A stretch of 64,000 nucleotides of DNA from Halopelagius fulvigenes (GTDB lineage: Archaea > Halobacteriota > Halobacteria > Halobacteriales > Haloferacaceae). Location: positions 1 through 64,000 of the forward strand of contig NZ_JBHSXH010000014.1 in the NCBI RefSeq assembly GCF_042662625.1. Direction: 5' to 3'. This document shows, one piece after another, positions 18,659-27,892 of this stretch. The notes under the pieces were generated by a model. It saw only the letters and a list, made by a program, of their open reading frames with translations. It did no database searches and had not been told where the DNA came from. A program made the position numbers and the translations under genes. Position 1 is the first letter of the stretch, and each line of letters opens with the position of its first letter.

Positions 18659-19446
18659 TAGGCCATCACCTCAGATTCTTCTTCGACGTCCTCCGCCAGC
18701 TGCAGATAGTTCTCTTTCATGTCTGTGTCCTCGGCTTCCTCACCGAAGATCGAGCCACCTGCACTTAGTGAGCGTTTGACTGCTGCTCGATGCCGGATCT
18801 TATGTACCGGACAACGGCCCTCGAAGGTGTCGCGGAAGAACTCGATATTCTCCTTTTGATCGTTATCAAGCGGATAGTGAATGTTCGAGATCACAATTGC
18901 AGACTGCTTGATCTCCACTCCATACCGTTCTTCAAGCGTCTCGATCTGGTTGAGCAGGATATCGAGAGCGTGGATGCTGCTTTCCATCGCCTCGACCGGA
19001 ATGATCATATTCTGGCAAGCCAGCAAAACGTTGTCATTGATCACTCCGAGGCTTGGCGGGGCGTCGACGATGATGTAGTCGTATTCTCCTTCGAGCTGTT
19101 CGAACAGCATCATCAATCGTTCGCGAGGTTTCCAGCCGGCGGCGATCAAGTCCTGCTGCAGGGAGAACATTGAGACGTTGCTCGGGAGGACGTCGAACTC
19201 GGCGTGCTCTAGGATGATGTCCTGTATGTCGTAGTCCGTAGGCTCGTTCATCGCGTCGGCGAGGTTCGGGGTTTGAGTGTTGTATTCGCCCGTGAACCCG
19301 AGCGTCCGTGTTGCGAATCCTTGAGGGTCAGTATCCACCAGTAACACGTTGTTGTTTTTCGATGCGAGTGCTCCTGCAACGTTTAATGCATTCGTTGATT
19401 TCGCCACGCCACCTTTCTGATTCGAGACAGCCAGTTTGACAGTCAT
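18658..19446 (-). CDS. parA: ParA-family partition ATPase (first module)
   Basis: 262 residues from the ATG at 19446 (MTVKLAVSNQ). The deviant Walker A motif KGGVAKST (Lys11, Lys16) and the later VDTDPQG and YDYIIVDAPPSLG motifs define the ParA/Soj family. It is very similar in layout to the ATPase at 35094-35864 (shared HAEFDVLPSN versus HAEFDLLPSN, and the RRxAxKRx motif near the end). ParA dimers bind DNA non-specifically and segregate plasmids with a DNA-bound partner. An inverted repeat CTTTGAA...TTCAAAG at 19505-19527 upstream may be an operator. Confidence 0.95.
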   Translation of the reverse strand: MTVKLAVSNQKGGVAKSTNALNVAGALASKNNNVLLVDTDPQGFATRTLGFTGEYNTQTPNLADAMNEPTDYDIQDIILEHAEFDVLPSNVSMFSLQQDLIAAGWKPRERLMMLFEQLEGEYDYIIVDAPPSLGVINDNVLLACQNMIIPVEAMESSIHALDILLNQIETLEERYGVEIKQSAIVISNIHYPLDNDQKENIEFFRDTFEGRCPVHKIRHRAAVKRSLSAGGSIFGEEAEDTDMKENYLQLAEDVEEESEVMA

Positions 19447-19807
19447 ATCTTGTCGAGTGAATTGACTTCTTTGCACGTAAATCTTCGTCAGACATCTGTG
19501 ATGACTTTGAAGGCAAAGAGTTCAAAGAAAGACTTGGTGTAGTAGAGGATTTGAAACAAAATATCGGGTTACAGCGGCTGTATCACGGGGATCCGAGATT
19601 AGGAGGTATGATAGAGATGGATCTCGAGTCTCTGAAATCGGGCTCAGCATCGAACAGCTTTCGGATAGACGTGAGGCTCTTGTTCAACAGTACGAGCCTC
19701 TACACCCGAAGCAGTGGAAGGACAGCATCAAAGCAACCACTGTCCCGATTGGGTTATCTGCCGTAGTTCCATTGACGGTTAGAGGACTGCACGGGGTTGG
19801 CTAGATA
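19447..19807. other. Upstream region of parA with a degenerate reading frame
   Basis: This stretch holds the parA promoter. On the plus strand an open frame without a clear start ends at 19804 and would encode IEQLSDRREALVQQYEPLH and KATTVPIGLSAVVPLTV. It could be a short membrane-protein relic. No gene is called. Confidence 0.4.
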
Positions 19808-20041
19808 ATGACTGTCCCGCAGTCAGTAGTGGTTATTGAACCTTTGCTCGTCTTCTTTGTTTGGCTTGTCGGGTCCTTCTGGACTCTACACTTTGTCTGG
19901 GTTCAAGTCACCGAAAATAACGACGATCTGCCGGAATCACCTCTTACAGACAGTTCTGAAACCAGTAGACAAGCGGAATCCGCTAACACCGAGTCTGAAG
20001 TGGACTTGGAGGCTGAGACTTCGACCGCTGACAATCATTAG
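19808..20041 (+). CDS. Small single-pass membrane protein
   Basis: 77 residues. The N-terminal half is one hydrophobic helix (about residues 9-32, VIEPLLVFFVWLVGSFWTLHF), followed by an acidic, Ser/Thr-rich tail typical of haloarchaeal soluble segments. No family is recognised. It begins four bases after the degenerate frame described upstream ends, which could mean a former two-gene unit. Confidence 0.45.
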   Translation: MTVPQSVVVIEPLLVFFVWLVGSFWTLHFVWVQVTENNDDLPESPLTDSSETSRQAESANTESEVDLEAETSTADNH

Positions 20042-20201
20042 ATCCCAGCTCAAAACCAACCTAAGTAGGATCAGAGACAGCACTACCGCTATTCCGGAGT
20101 CGCAGTCCCTTCGTCTTAATAGGCTATTTTCGGCAACAGTCTCTAGCTACGTAGGGCGTATTTTAGATATAACGAAGTTATCTCGTACTTGTCACGAACA
20201 C

Positions 20202-21767
20202 ATGCCAAACGATAACTCCGGTGTGGTGAACAGGCGTCGACTCCTACAGCTGGTCGGTGGGACGACCGTCGGACTTGGCCTTTGGCCGGGCGCGGCAAGC
20301 GCTCGTGCATTCACGTTCGATGGCTGCGAAACGGTCCGCACCGACACGGATGGCAACTTCGCAGTCGTCGACACCGGTGACGGCTACGAGGGTCGGGAAC
20401 TGTCGTCCGCTTCCCGGCACGATACGCCGTGGAGCCACGACCAGACGTTCTGCTACACTGCGGCGGACGGCGAGAAGGTTGTCGGCTTCATCGAGGAGAA
20501 CAGGTACAGGGGCACCTGCGAGGGGGACAGCTGCACCCTCCACGTGAACCCGAACGACTGCACCGTCGTCGGTGCTCGAGAGATTCTGGAGAGGCTTGAC
20601 GGCGACACCGTCGGCATATGCGATAGTGTGATCGAGCCGGCCTGCAATCCGTCGCTCCCACAGGCCGACTGGGTCGACTTCGCTAGGACGTACGTCAACG
20701 AGCGGAACGCCAGCGCCCAGTCGCTGGTCCAGACGGCCGACCGCGGGTTCGCCCTCACGGGGTGGCGAGAGACGGCCAACGGTGAGCAGGACGTCTACCT
20801 CGTAGTGACCGACGGCGACGGGAACGTGACGTTCAGCCGGACGTATGGCGGCGAGCAGACCGAGGTGGCGTACGACATCGTCGAGACGAGCGATGGGGGG
20901 TTCGCTCTGGCGGGGTTGACGACGTCATTCGGGGCCGGCGACTACGACGCCTGGCTTGTCACGACCGATCAGGCCGGGGACATCGTGTTCACTGAGACGT
21001 ACGGTGACGACAAGCGGGACAGAGCGAAAGCCGTCGTTCAGACTGCTGACGGAGGATTCGCGCTGGGCGGCGACACGATCTCGGATGACACTGGTAGCAG
21101 CGACTTCTGGCTCGTGAAGACCGACGAGACGGGAGACGAGGAATTCAGCCGGACGTACGGTGGCGAACTCAGCGAGACAGCGAACGCGATGGTGCAGACG
21201 AGCGACGGTGGGTTCGCGCTGGCCGGGACGACGCTCTCGTTCGGCTCCGGCGGGAACGACTTCTGGCTTCTCAAGACGGACGAGGAGGGCAACAAGGAGT
21301 TCGCCGAGGCGTTCGGCGGTGAGGGGTTGGAGGTGGCGTCCTCGCTGGTGCAGACGAGCGACGGGGGGTTCGCTCTGGCGGGTTCCACGACCTCATTCGA
21401 CCAAGGGGGTGGCGACTTCTGGCTCGTGAAGACCGACGAGACGGGGAATGAGGAGTTCACCAGGACCTACGGTGGCGACGAGCTGGACCTAGCGGACGCG
21501 GTCGTCCAGACCGACGAGAGGGGGTTCGTTCTGGCGGGGTTCACCGAGTCGTTCGGCGTCGAAAGCTCCGACATCTTCCTGGTCACAACCAACGCGATTG
21601 GCGAGACGATGTCCGAGCGGACATATGGCGGTTGTGGGGACGACCGGGCGAGGTCCCTCGTGCAGACCGCCGACTGCGGCTACGCCCTCGCCGTCGAGGT
21701 GGTCGGCCAAGGACGTGATCGCGCTAGCGAGATAGCGCTCGTGAAGACCGTGGCCGATCTCAGGTGA
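20202..21767 (+). CDS. Tat-exported protein with about eight beta-propeller-like repeats
   Basis: 521 residues from the ATG at 20202. The N-terminus has a twin-arginine signal (NRRRLLQLVGGTTVGLG). After a domain with several Cys residues (residues about 40-150), repeats of about 52 residues follow, each with VQTSDGGFALAG, a DFWLVKTDETG-type strand and a TYGG turn. Such repeats build a beta-propeller that often binds ligands or surfaces. It is expected outside the cell. No partner gene is adjacent, and the repeats look recently amplified. Confidence 0.8.
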   Translation: MPNDNSGVVNRRRLLQLVGGTTVGLGLWPGAASARAFTFDGCETVRTDTDGNFAVVDTGDGYEGRELSSASRHDTPWSHDQTFCYTAADGEKVVGFIEENRYRGTCEGDSCTLHVNPNDCTVVGAREILERLDGDTVGICDSVIEPACNPSLPQADWVDFARTYVNERNASAQSLVQTADRGFALTGWRETANGEQDVYLVVTDGDGNVTFSRTYGGEQTEVAYDIVETSDGGFALAGLTTSFGAGDYDAWLVTTDQAGDIVFTETYGDDKRDRAKAVVQTADGGFALGGDTISDDTGSSDFWLVKTDETGDEEFSRTYGGELSETANAMVQTSDGGFALAGTTLSFGSGGNDFWLLKTDEEGNKEFAEAFGGEGLEVASSLVQTSDGGFALAGSTTSFDQGGGDFWLVKTDETGNEEFTRTYGGDELDLADAVVQTDERGFVLAGFTESFGVESSDIFLVTTNAIGETMSERTYGGCGDDRARSLVQTADCGYALAVEVVGQGRDRASEIALVKTVADLR

Positions 21768-22355
21768 CCCCGGCGTCGTGGGGAGCGATCGTCTGGTCGG
21801 GCCCGGAGCACCTGCCGAGGGTGAACAGGCGCTGGATGAATTCGCGGGACGCCTTCTTGAGATTGGTTCAAACGCGGTCGAGCGGCCGGTGAGAGACGAA
21901 CGCAGATCGCTCGAGGCACGATTTCAGTGTTTCCTGGGTGTATCACGCGAGAGAATCGTGTCCCGGATCTAATGATTCCAATTCCCACGTTCTGGGCTAC
22001 TACCTCGCGGGATACGCACCCTATATTTAGCATGACAGTTGAATCCTATCACTGATTGATGGCTTCAACAGAGGCAAAAGATCAACTCGAAAAGTGGCCT
22101 ACTCTCGGAGGGCAGGTAGTTGACTCCTACATAGATCTCTGACACTGCCTCTAACGAGCGCTGTCACCAGCAGTTGAGGAGTTCCTCCACTTCGTCGGAG
22201 GTCGAGCTATTGGTTGTCTGGGCGTGGTGCGTTCTCGTACCTGTGAGAAGTGGACGTCCGCGGGCATGATTCAGAGATCTCTACACCTCCTCCAGGGTCA
22301 GATATCGATGCCAACAAGAGTCTCGTCTGCGGAATCAGCGCTCAGACTCAGGACA
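21768..22355. other. Intergenic region with no convincing gene
   Basis: Contains only very short frames. One of 27 codons starts at 22059 next to a GGCTTCAACAGAGG word, which resembles GGTTTCAACAGAGT at about 36548. The shared word may be a trace of a mobile-element end. Confidence 0.5.
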
Positions 22356-22757
22356 TCACTCGTCAGCGTATGTCTCTAGGGGGAGTCGATCAAGACCAAT
22401 AGTATCGTAGTCTTTCTCACTCGATAATACCGTGTCCTCTTCCGTCGCAGCAATGCCAGCGTGAAGGGCGTCGAACGGAGTCATGTGGTATTCCTCAAGA
22501 AACGTTGCAGCGGCGAGAACGGCCTCCTCGTGCTCCTCAGGTTGTATTGGGACTAATTCGAGAAGGTTAGCGATTGCCCGTGGGGCGTCAATCTCATATT
22601 CAGACTGCTCTCGATCGTAAAACAGCACCAGTATCTCTGCATAGGCTAAAATGGAGGTGTGAATATCGTCTCGGTCCTGGAGTGCATGGAGGGCCGATTC
22701 ACGGAGCCAGTCCTCATCTTTGACTAACGCTGTTAGAAAGTCGGTCTCTACGTACAC
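22356..22757 (-). CDS. vapC: PIN-domain toxin, VapC type
   Basis: 133 residues, the usual length. The PIN acidic residues are in place: Asp6 (VETDFL), Glu41 in LAYAEI, Asp98 in PFDALHAG and Asp115/117 near SEKDYD. VapC toxins cut RNA with Mg2+. It lies three bases after its antitoxin gene in the same operon, so the two form a toxin-antitoxin pair likely to stabilise the replicon. Confidence 0.88.
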   Translation of the reverse strand: MYVETDFLTALVKDEDWLRESALHALQDRDDIHTSILAYAEILVLFYDREQSEYEIDAPRAIANLLELVPIQPEEHEEAVLAAATFLEEYHMTPFDALHAGIAATEEDTVLSSEKDYDTIGLDRLPLETYADE

Positions 22758-22760
22758 GAT

Positions 22761-23021
22761 TCAGCCCTCTTGCCGCCGTGACCGTTCTTCGTCTTCTATC
22801 TCCTGCTTAATATGCTTTCGAGCGGCTGTTTTCAGCTCGTCGGCGTCCTCTCCTTCGAAGGCGTCGCCAACAGCTGCGCGAATTCCTTCTAGTGGATCCT
22901 CGTCGACAGGGAACAAAGCGACGTGGCTAGGAAGCTCGACGATTCGGTACTTGTCGCCGAACCGCTCCCGGACATCCTTAGGGAGATAGATTCGCCCGCG
23001 CTCGTCTGTAGATTTCGACAT
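22761..23021 (-). CDS. vapB: AbrB/SpoVT-type antitoxin, VapB
   Basis: 86 residues. The swapped-hairpin DNA-binding start (DERGRIYLPKDVRERFG) is typical of AbrB-like antitoxins. A C-terminal charged helix follows, which would wrap the PIN toxin encoded downstream. Such antitoxins repress their own promoter. The gap to vapC is three bases. Confidence 0.85.
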   Translation of the reverse strand: MSKSTDERGRIYLPKDVRERFGDKYRIVELPSHVALFPVDEDPLEGIRAAVGDAFEGEDADELKTAARKHIKQEIEDEERSRRQEG

Positions 23022-23243
23022 TCTCTCACCAACTACTACGGGAAGATTCTAAAATCTTCCCGTCAGACAAAATCATTTCCCATGCAGTCATAGCATGAAT
23101 CGTACAAAACTGTGGATCGTCGACGACTATCAGAGAGGATTAGAGGGAAATACAGAAGAGCCGACATATGAAGCAATTTCTTTACTACTTCATGACGTTC
23201 AATTGTCTTCGAGTTCCAGAAGAGGAATAATCTCTCTGATGAA

Positions 23244-23333
23244 TTAATTCGGATTGTCTTGCGTCTCCTGCTCAACCGTCGGCTGGAACTCCAGCGTCTC
23301 GTTGACGACCGGGTAGCGTTGCTCAGTGGCCAT
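23244..23333 (-). CDS. Very short open frame, uncertain
   Basis: A 29-codon frame (MATEQRYPVVNETLEFQPTV...) with haloarchaeal codon usage. It may be a micropeptide or the start of a lost gene. No family is recognised. Confidence 0.2.
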   Translation of the reverse strand: MATEQRYPVVNETLEFQPTVEQETQDNPN

Positions 23334-23602
23334 AATATGTAGGGTAAGATTACGACCTTTTAGAGACGATTACAGGTTTGGTATGCCGGCCCAAGCCCTC
23401 TCTCCTAGTAGTAACGGCTCAGCAGGTACGACGGACCACGGACGCGTGTTCTAAGAGACCGTAGACGATGGGACCCGTCGTTCATTCGCATCCAGACCCA
23501 CCGACGCACGAGCGCCATGAGCACATTAGTAGCGGTCCAGACTCCTCACATTAAGAGGATGGACGTTCTACAGGCCGTATGGAACCGCGCCGTCGCTATA
23601 AC

Positions 23603-23911
23603 ATGGTGTCGCAGAGAGAGGTGGCGCAGGCTGTTTACCGGTTCACACCAGCCGGAACGCAGGAGATCGCGGATGTGATCGGACTCTCCCGCCAGTGTAC
23701 CGCACACCACCTACACGCCCTCGAGCGCCGAGAAAAGATATGGAGGAAGAAGGTGGGCCCCACGAACGCCTGGATGCACCCTCGTGTCATGAAGGACCCC
23801 GACGGCGATACGGATACGGATGCGGAGAACATCGAGCCAAGAATTCACGGTGACATCTACCGCACCGCGAACGATCAGCCCTTCGGCTCGATGCCCAACA
23901 GGCTGTATTGA
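23603..23911 (+). CDS. Small winged-helix protein, copy A
   Basis: About 102 residues from MVSQREVAQAV. It has a helix-turn-helix core (FTPAGTQEIADVIGLSRQCTAHHLHALERREKI, key motif GLSRQ) and a wing ending KKVGPTNAW. It is a paralog of the gene at 24223-24450, with which it shares TPAGTxE(I/V)AD, GLSRQ and KK(V/I)GPTxxW. Proteins of this size usually act as plasmid or virus repressors. The operator is unknown. Confidence 0.7.
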   Translation: MVSQREVAQAVYRFTPAGTQEIADVIGLSRQCTAHHLHALERREKIWRKKVGPTNAWMHPRVMKDPDGDTDTDAENIEPRIHGDIYRTANDQPFGSMPNRLY

Positions 23912-24222
23912 ATGTCTTTTGCTCCGTAGCATGAGAACAGAACGTTTCGCACAGACCTTGTACTGCTGACTAACTGCACTTCCGGTGTCATGCTAAGTGT
24001 CCGGACGTCCTTCGACGGAGTCCTGCAAAAAACGGCAAGAGTAGCACTTTCAGGCGCTATTGGCAATGAACTCAGGCTCGGACTGTCTGGAGGTTGGGTT
24101 GAGAATGTAAGACGGAAAACGGTAGAGATGAGTGGCTTCCGTCACGATTTCTCGCGTTTTTGCTCCGTGGAAAACGTTTGTGAGAAGCGCCAGCCAGTCG
24201 ATGGAAGAGTCGACAGCAGGTC
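23912..24222. other. Region between the two convergent winged-helix genes
   Basis: About 310 bases with no gene recognised on either strand. Confidence 0.5.
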
Positions 24223-24450
24223 TCAGCGGGGGTAGACGTGGTCGGCATGGAGCCACACCTTCGTCGGGCCGATTTTCTTCGACCATACCCACGGGTTTGG
24301 GTGACGGTCCTCGATGTTCTGAAGACGGTAGTCGGTCGCTTGTCGGCTCAGCCCGACGTAGTCGGCGACCTCCTTGGTACCGGCGGGGGTCAACTCCTTC
24401 ACGGCTGCTTTGAGATCTTCGTCGCTTACCTTACTCTGCGGAGCGGCCAT
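24223..24450 (-). CDS. Small winged-helix protein, copy B
   Basis: 75 residues. The core LTPAGTKEVADYVGLSRQAT and the wing SKKIGPTKVWLH match copy A at 23603-23911. Its upstream region holds the dyad CTTAACCAACA...TAGGTTAAG at 24498-24541, which recurs at 36378-36421 and could be its operator. Probably an autoregulated DNA-binding protein of the plasmid region. Confidence 0.7.
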   Translation of the reverse strand: MAAPQSKVSDEDLKAAVKELTPAGTKEVADYVGLSRQATDYRLQNIEDRHPNPWVWSKKIGPTKVWLHADHVYPR

Positions 24451-24497
24451 ACTAGCGGTTCTCGCGGCTCGATCTTAGGTTCACTCCTCGCCCGAGC

Positions 24498-24545
24498 CTT
24501 AACCAACATTTGAACCAGTTTCTCTCGTAGTGTAGGTTAAGACTG
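24498..24545. promoter_or_regulatory. Dyad element, copy 1
   Basis: CTTAACCAACA and TAGGTTAAGACTG are arranged over 44 bases. The same spacing and flank occur at 36378-36425, where the arms match perfectly. It lies directly upstream of the winged-helix gene copy B. Confidence 0.6.
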
Positions 24546-24603
24546 ATGGGGTGTGCACCCCACTCGTGGTGTTCCCTGTTCTATAGGGCACTCATGCTAG
24601 CAC

Positions 24604-24897
24604 CTATTTACCAGTGAAATGCCGTCGCTGCTGATTCAGGCTATCTCTCTCGCGCAGTGGGTCGACGTGCGAGCTGTTACCATCGTGACACGCCACCTCA
24701 CCAAACGTTCCTACGAAGTCATTGATGTCACGAAATTCACCAGGGTTTAAGACGAACAGGGAGACGTCGTCCATCGTCATCGATTCCTCTAGTAAGTCCT
24801 CCTCGGTGGGGAATTCCGCAGGCCTATCGTACTTTGCTGGATCAGCGTGGCTCTCGTTTTGGACAAGGATGTCGAACGGCCAAGGGCTTTCATCGAA
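24604..24897 (-). pseudogene. Degenerate gene fragment, unrecognised
   Basis: An open frame of 98 codons without an early start encodes ESPWPFDILVQNESHADPAK, then DDVSLFVLNPGEF and NDFVGTFGEVACHDGNS, and stops at 24604. The acidic composition and codon use fit a real haloarchaeal protein that has lost its N-terminus. No family is recognised. Confidence 0.4.
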
Positions 24898-25138
24898 TCA
24901 CCTCTACAGCGATACGCACTGCACTCCTGATACACTCAGAGTGATTTCCCTGACCAGATCTCGTCAAGAAGAATTCGTAGGTATAGAGATAGTGTTCGAT
25001 CTCACTCAGCGCCACCCATGTCGTGAGCGGAATCGGCGGGCAGTGCAGATCGGTACGTACTACTATTCGATTGACTTCACGGTATTGCTGTAACCATCCT
25101 CTACAAGACGGTCTATAGGTTCAACGCTTCTCATTAAC

Positions 25139-25460
25139 TAAGCGGGGGACTCCCAAGCAGATACATCAGATGTTGACGAGGAAACCGAACCGCAGGAGAA
25201 AGAGAAGATGACGGGGCCGGCGTTCGGCTACGACGACGTGAAGCAACGGCCACTGTATGCTCGAGAGTCGTAGTGGGACGCCTTCGAGGACGCCCTCGCG
25301 CTCGAGGGGGGAGCGCATCCTCCGGAAGCACGACGTTCAGGACGCGCCGAAGCGGGAACTCCACGATGCGGCGCTGCGCGTCCTAGCAGAGCATCCAGAG
25401 GAGATTGCGACGGCGCTATTGGAGGAGCGGGGAATTAGTCCCGTCGACGTTTCGGAGTAG
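25139..25460 (+). pseudogene. Plasmid-type hypothetical protein with a stop and a frameshift
   Basis: The frame reads MTGPAFGYDDVKQRPLYARES, then a TAG, then WDAFEDALALE. It continues in another frame with LRKHDVQDAPKRELHDAALR and LLEERGISPVDVSE. Together these would make one acidic protein of about 100 residues. At least one nonsense change and one indel are needed. No function is recognised. Confidence 0.6.
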
Positions 25461-25511
25461 TACCTCTCCGCTGTGAGTGTCCTTTAATTCGCTCCCTTGA
25501 CAGTAGGCTAA

Positions 25512-26246
25512 CTACAGAATGTATGTTATAATCCCGGTCTGATATATTGAGTATGCTAGGGCGATTAGCGCACTCAGGATATATGTAATGATCCCAGTCT
25601 GATATATTAGACTTGCTAGGGCAATTAGTGCGCCAAGGATAGCAAAGCGTTGGGGCCAAGGCTCATATTCTTCAACCTTAGACTGCACATGAATCTCAAC
25701 TACTGCACTAGATTGGAAAGCATCCAGCCGGTCGCTATACAGGAGGAACATTTGGAAATCGTAATCTCCTGGTTCGGCATCTTCAGCAATGTCCAACTCG
25801 ACCTGAATTGGGGCATGTTCACTCCAGTCCCCTTCTGCTACAATTACTGGATAGAGTCTTTCTAGTGCGTTATCTTCTGGTGGTGACTCAAACCCCGGAT
25901 TATCAATGAAAAGAAGTTCAGATAGGAAGAGTGTGGCTGAGTTGCCCTGTATCTGATGAACAAGTTGATTCCCCTCCTCAAGAACTGGCCCACCAAATGA
26001 TACATTCCCCTCATTATCCTTATGGAACGGAATTACTATTTCTCCTCCCGATAGAAGTGAACTGTAATCAAGGAATACTGACATTTTGTGTCGTTCAATC
26101 TCACCGTATCCCGTTAAATATACGCTGAAAGTTGTCTTCTCACCCTGTGATACAGAAATTCTATTTGTTGAGGTGACAATCTGGTACTTTGGTGTCGCTG
26201 TAGGTACTCTCCTTAGTGGTCCCTTTAGGTCGAATGTTTTATCCAT
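25512..26246 (-). CDS. Membrane-anchored protein with a beta-rich domain and duplicated C-terminal helix
   Basis: 244 residues. The first about 190 residues are predicted beta-rich (NRISVSQGEKTTFSVYLTG, then ELDIAEDAEPGDYDF), reminiscent of Ig-like domains. The C-terminus contains two near-identical membrane helices (LIYQTGIITYIL and SIYQTGIITYIL), produced by a 60-bp tandem duplication. Codon use is more AT-rich than in neighbours, suggesting separate origin. Function unknown. Confidence 0.6.
   Translation of the reverse strand: MDKTFDLKGPLRRVPTATPKYQIVTSTNRISVSQGEKTTFSVYLTGYGEIERHKMSVFLDYSSLLSGGEIVIPFHKDNEGNVSFGGPVLEEGNQLVHQIQGNSATLFLSELLFIDNPGFESPPEDNALERLYPVIVAEGDWSEHAPIQVELDIAEDAEPGDYDFQMFLLYSDRLDAFQSSAVVEIHVQSKVEEYEPWPQRFAILGALIALASLIYQTGIITYILSALIALAYSIYQTGIITYIL
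25517..25636. repeat. 60-bp tandem duplication
   Basis: Bases 25517-25576 and 25577-25636 match at most positions, including TCTGATATATT and TGCTAGGGC. Being a multiple of three, the unit keeps the frame and adds a second transmembrane helix to the encoded protein. Confidence 0.9.
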
Positions 26247-26640
26247 ACGGTATCGAACAATGTATCCATGTTAAAATTTCCTGTAATTTACTGGCATGTA
26301 CCGGACGACTAATTCCTAGCCTTTCTAAATCCCAATACCGCTGCCAAAGATGACAGAAAACATACACAATGTTCCCCGGTAAGAATAGAACGAAATTTTA
26401 GCTGAAATGCACCCCGCTATAATACCACCAATGGCACGTCGAATTAAAAACCGTCTCAGTTACTCAGTAACCGATGATGCCTGACTGTTAAACAAATATT
26501 CTCTGTATATATGGTTGAGACGTAGATAATTGGTCGAGTTAAGTACTATACCAACGCTTTAACGGTGTGATGGAGAAGGAATAATTCCACGGTATGACTG
26601 CAAGGACAGGACCGAGCGGATCGTATCGTGTCTTTACCGT
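26247..26640. other. AT-rich intergenic region
   Basis: About 390 bases with no gene seen. It probably contains the promoter of the membrane protein on the minus strand. Confidence 0.5.
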
Positions 26641-26659
26641 CGTCCCGGGCGGGCTCAGG

Positions 26660-26890
26660 TGACTGTCTTCGGCGAGGTACACACTTGAGAATCGGCGTAG
26701 TGATCACAAACCCACGCGCACTTGTCTACCTATTTGACCACTTGCGCGATCGGTTTGCCCATGTCGCGCGTCATCAGTTCCCACAGTTCGCGCTTTCAGT
26801 CTCGGAGCACATCGCCTACGTTAGCAAGGAGTTCCTGTCGTTCGCGCATTGGCGTCTCTTGCCACTCCTCAAATGCATGAGATCGACCTC
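26660..26890 (-). pseudogene. Aldehyde dehydrogenase fragment
   Basis: The minus strand encodes HAFEEWQETPMRERQELLAN and VGDVLRD, then after a frameshift ELWELMTRDMGKPIAQVVK, a TAG, and VDKCAWVCDHYADSQ. These are consecutive blocks from the N-terminal third of NAD(P)-dependent aldehyde dehydrogenases. The catalytic Cys region is missing. It is a fossil with at least one indel and one stop, lying next to the gene at 26907-27650. Confidence 0.75.
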
Positions 26891-26906
26891 ACCGATTAAC
26901 GGAGCC

Positions 26907-27650
26907 TCACTCCCTATTGTTGAGGTGCTTTTTTTGGATGAATCCGCCGTATTCGGGGACGACCGGGACGTCTTCTGCCGCCGATTCTCGCCGGCGCTTG
27001 AGCCAACTTTGGACTTGAGATTCGACCATATCCATGGCCTCGTCTTCCCCATGCTCTTCGACCAGAGCCGCGAAATTGAGGGCGTCATAGTCCCGGTACT
27101 CCTCGTACGGAATCCTTCCGCTCCAGTAGAGGTGTTTCATCTCCTTGGTGGACATACTCTCACCGTCCTTATACTGCGCTTCGACCGTGTCAAGCGACAC
27201 TGCAGGGTCTGTCCCGTGGACTTTGAACAGAGTGCGTGCGGGGTCGACAGAGAATCCTTGAGAGACGTATTCCAACTGAACAGCTTCAGAGACGCCGTTG
27301 TCAAGTAGGGGATAGAATACGTGGTCTTGCAACCCCTCTTCGGGGCTGTACTCCGAGAGAGCGCGGTATAGGAGTGTGAAAAGTGCTTCAATCCCATAGA
27401 GGAGAGGATCGTCGCCCTCCTCGGTGCCGACGAGGTCGCTGAATACGGGTTCTAAGATACTATCATAGGAGTCTGCGAGGAGTTGAAAGTCGATGAGGGT
27501 ATGACGGAGGCGCTGGCGGATACGGTACTCCCGCTGGCGCATTGCGGCCTCACTCTCTTCGCCGTCTAAGGTCCCCATCAAATGCTTGCGTTCTTTTTCG
27601 TTCAAAATCCCCTTCGGCCGTGCCGCGAAATCGTCACTTGACTGTCCCAT
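26907..27650 (-). CDS. Hypothetical acidic protein
   Basis: 247 residues, mostly helical, with segments such as MRQREYRIRQRLRHTLIDF and LLYGIEALFTLLYRALSEY. The C-terminal part has STKEMKHLYWSGRIPYEEY. Length and acidity fit a soluble haloarchaeal protein. No family is recognised. It stands alone on the minus strand and its end abuts the aldehyde-dehydrogenase fossil. Confidence 0.6.
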   Translation of the reverse strand: MGQSSDDFAARPKGILNEKERKHLMGTLDGEESEAAMRQREYRIRQRLRHTLIDFQLLADSYDSILEPVFSDLVGTEEGDDPLLYGIEALFTLLYRALSEYSPEEGLQDHVFYPLLDNGVSEAVQLEYVSQGFSVDPARTLFKVHGTDPAVSLDTVEAQYKDGESMSTKEMKHLYWSGRIPYEEYRDYDALNFAALVEEHGEDEAMDMVESQVQSWLKRRRESAAEDVPVVPEYGGFIQKKHLNNRE

Positions 27651-27892
27651 AACGCAAATACGTTATCTCTAAATTGATAAATCTTATTGTAGAGGAGCAT
27701 AGAGTAGTAGATGGTCAATGAGCTCTCCTCGAAGCGATGGCGGCTCAGTATGGCTCCGGTAATGAGTGACAAAGCCCAGAGGCGCAAGCAGCAAACGAGA
27801 TGGCAAGCGCTCAGGGACGTATCGAACACGCCGCCGGGGAAGTCTGGCAGGACCCATCCCGGTTTCGGCGTGCGAAAAGTACCACGACGCGC

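Noticed and set aside
26628..27308. Plus-strand frame of 226 codons
   Set aside because: Opposes the acidic minus-strand gene at 26907-27650 and the aldehyde-dehydrogenase fossil; Leu/Arg/Phe-rich without motifs.
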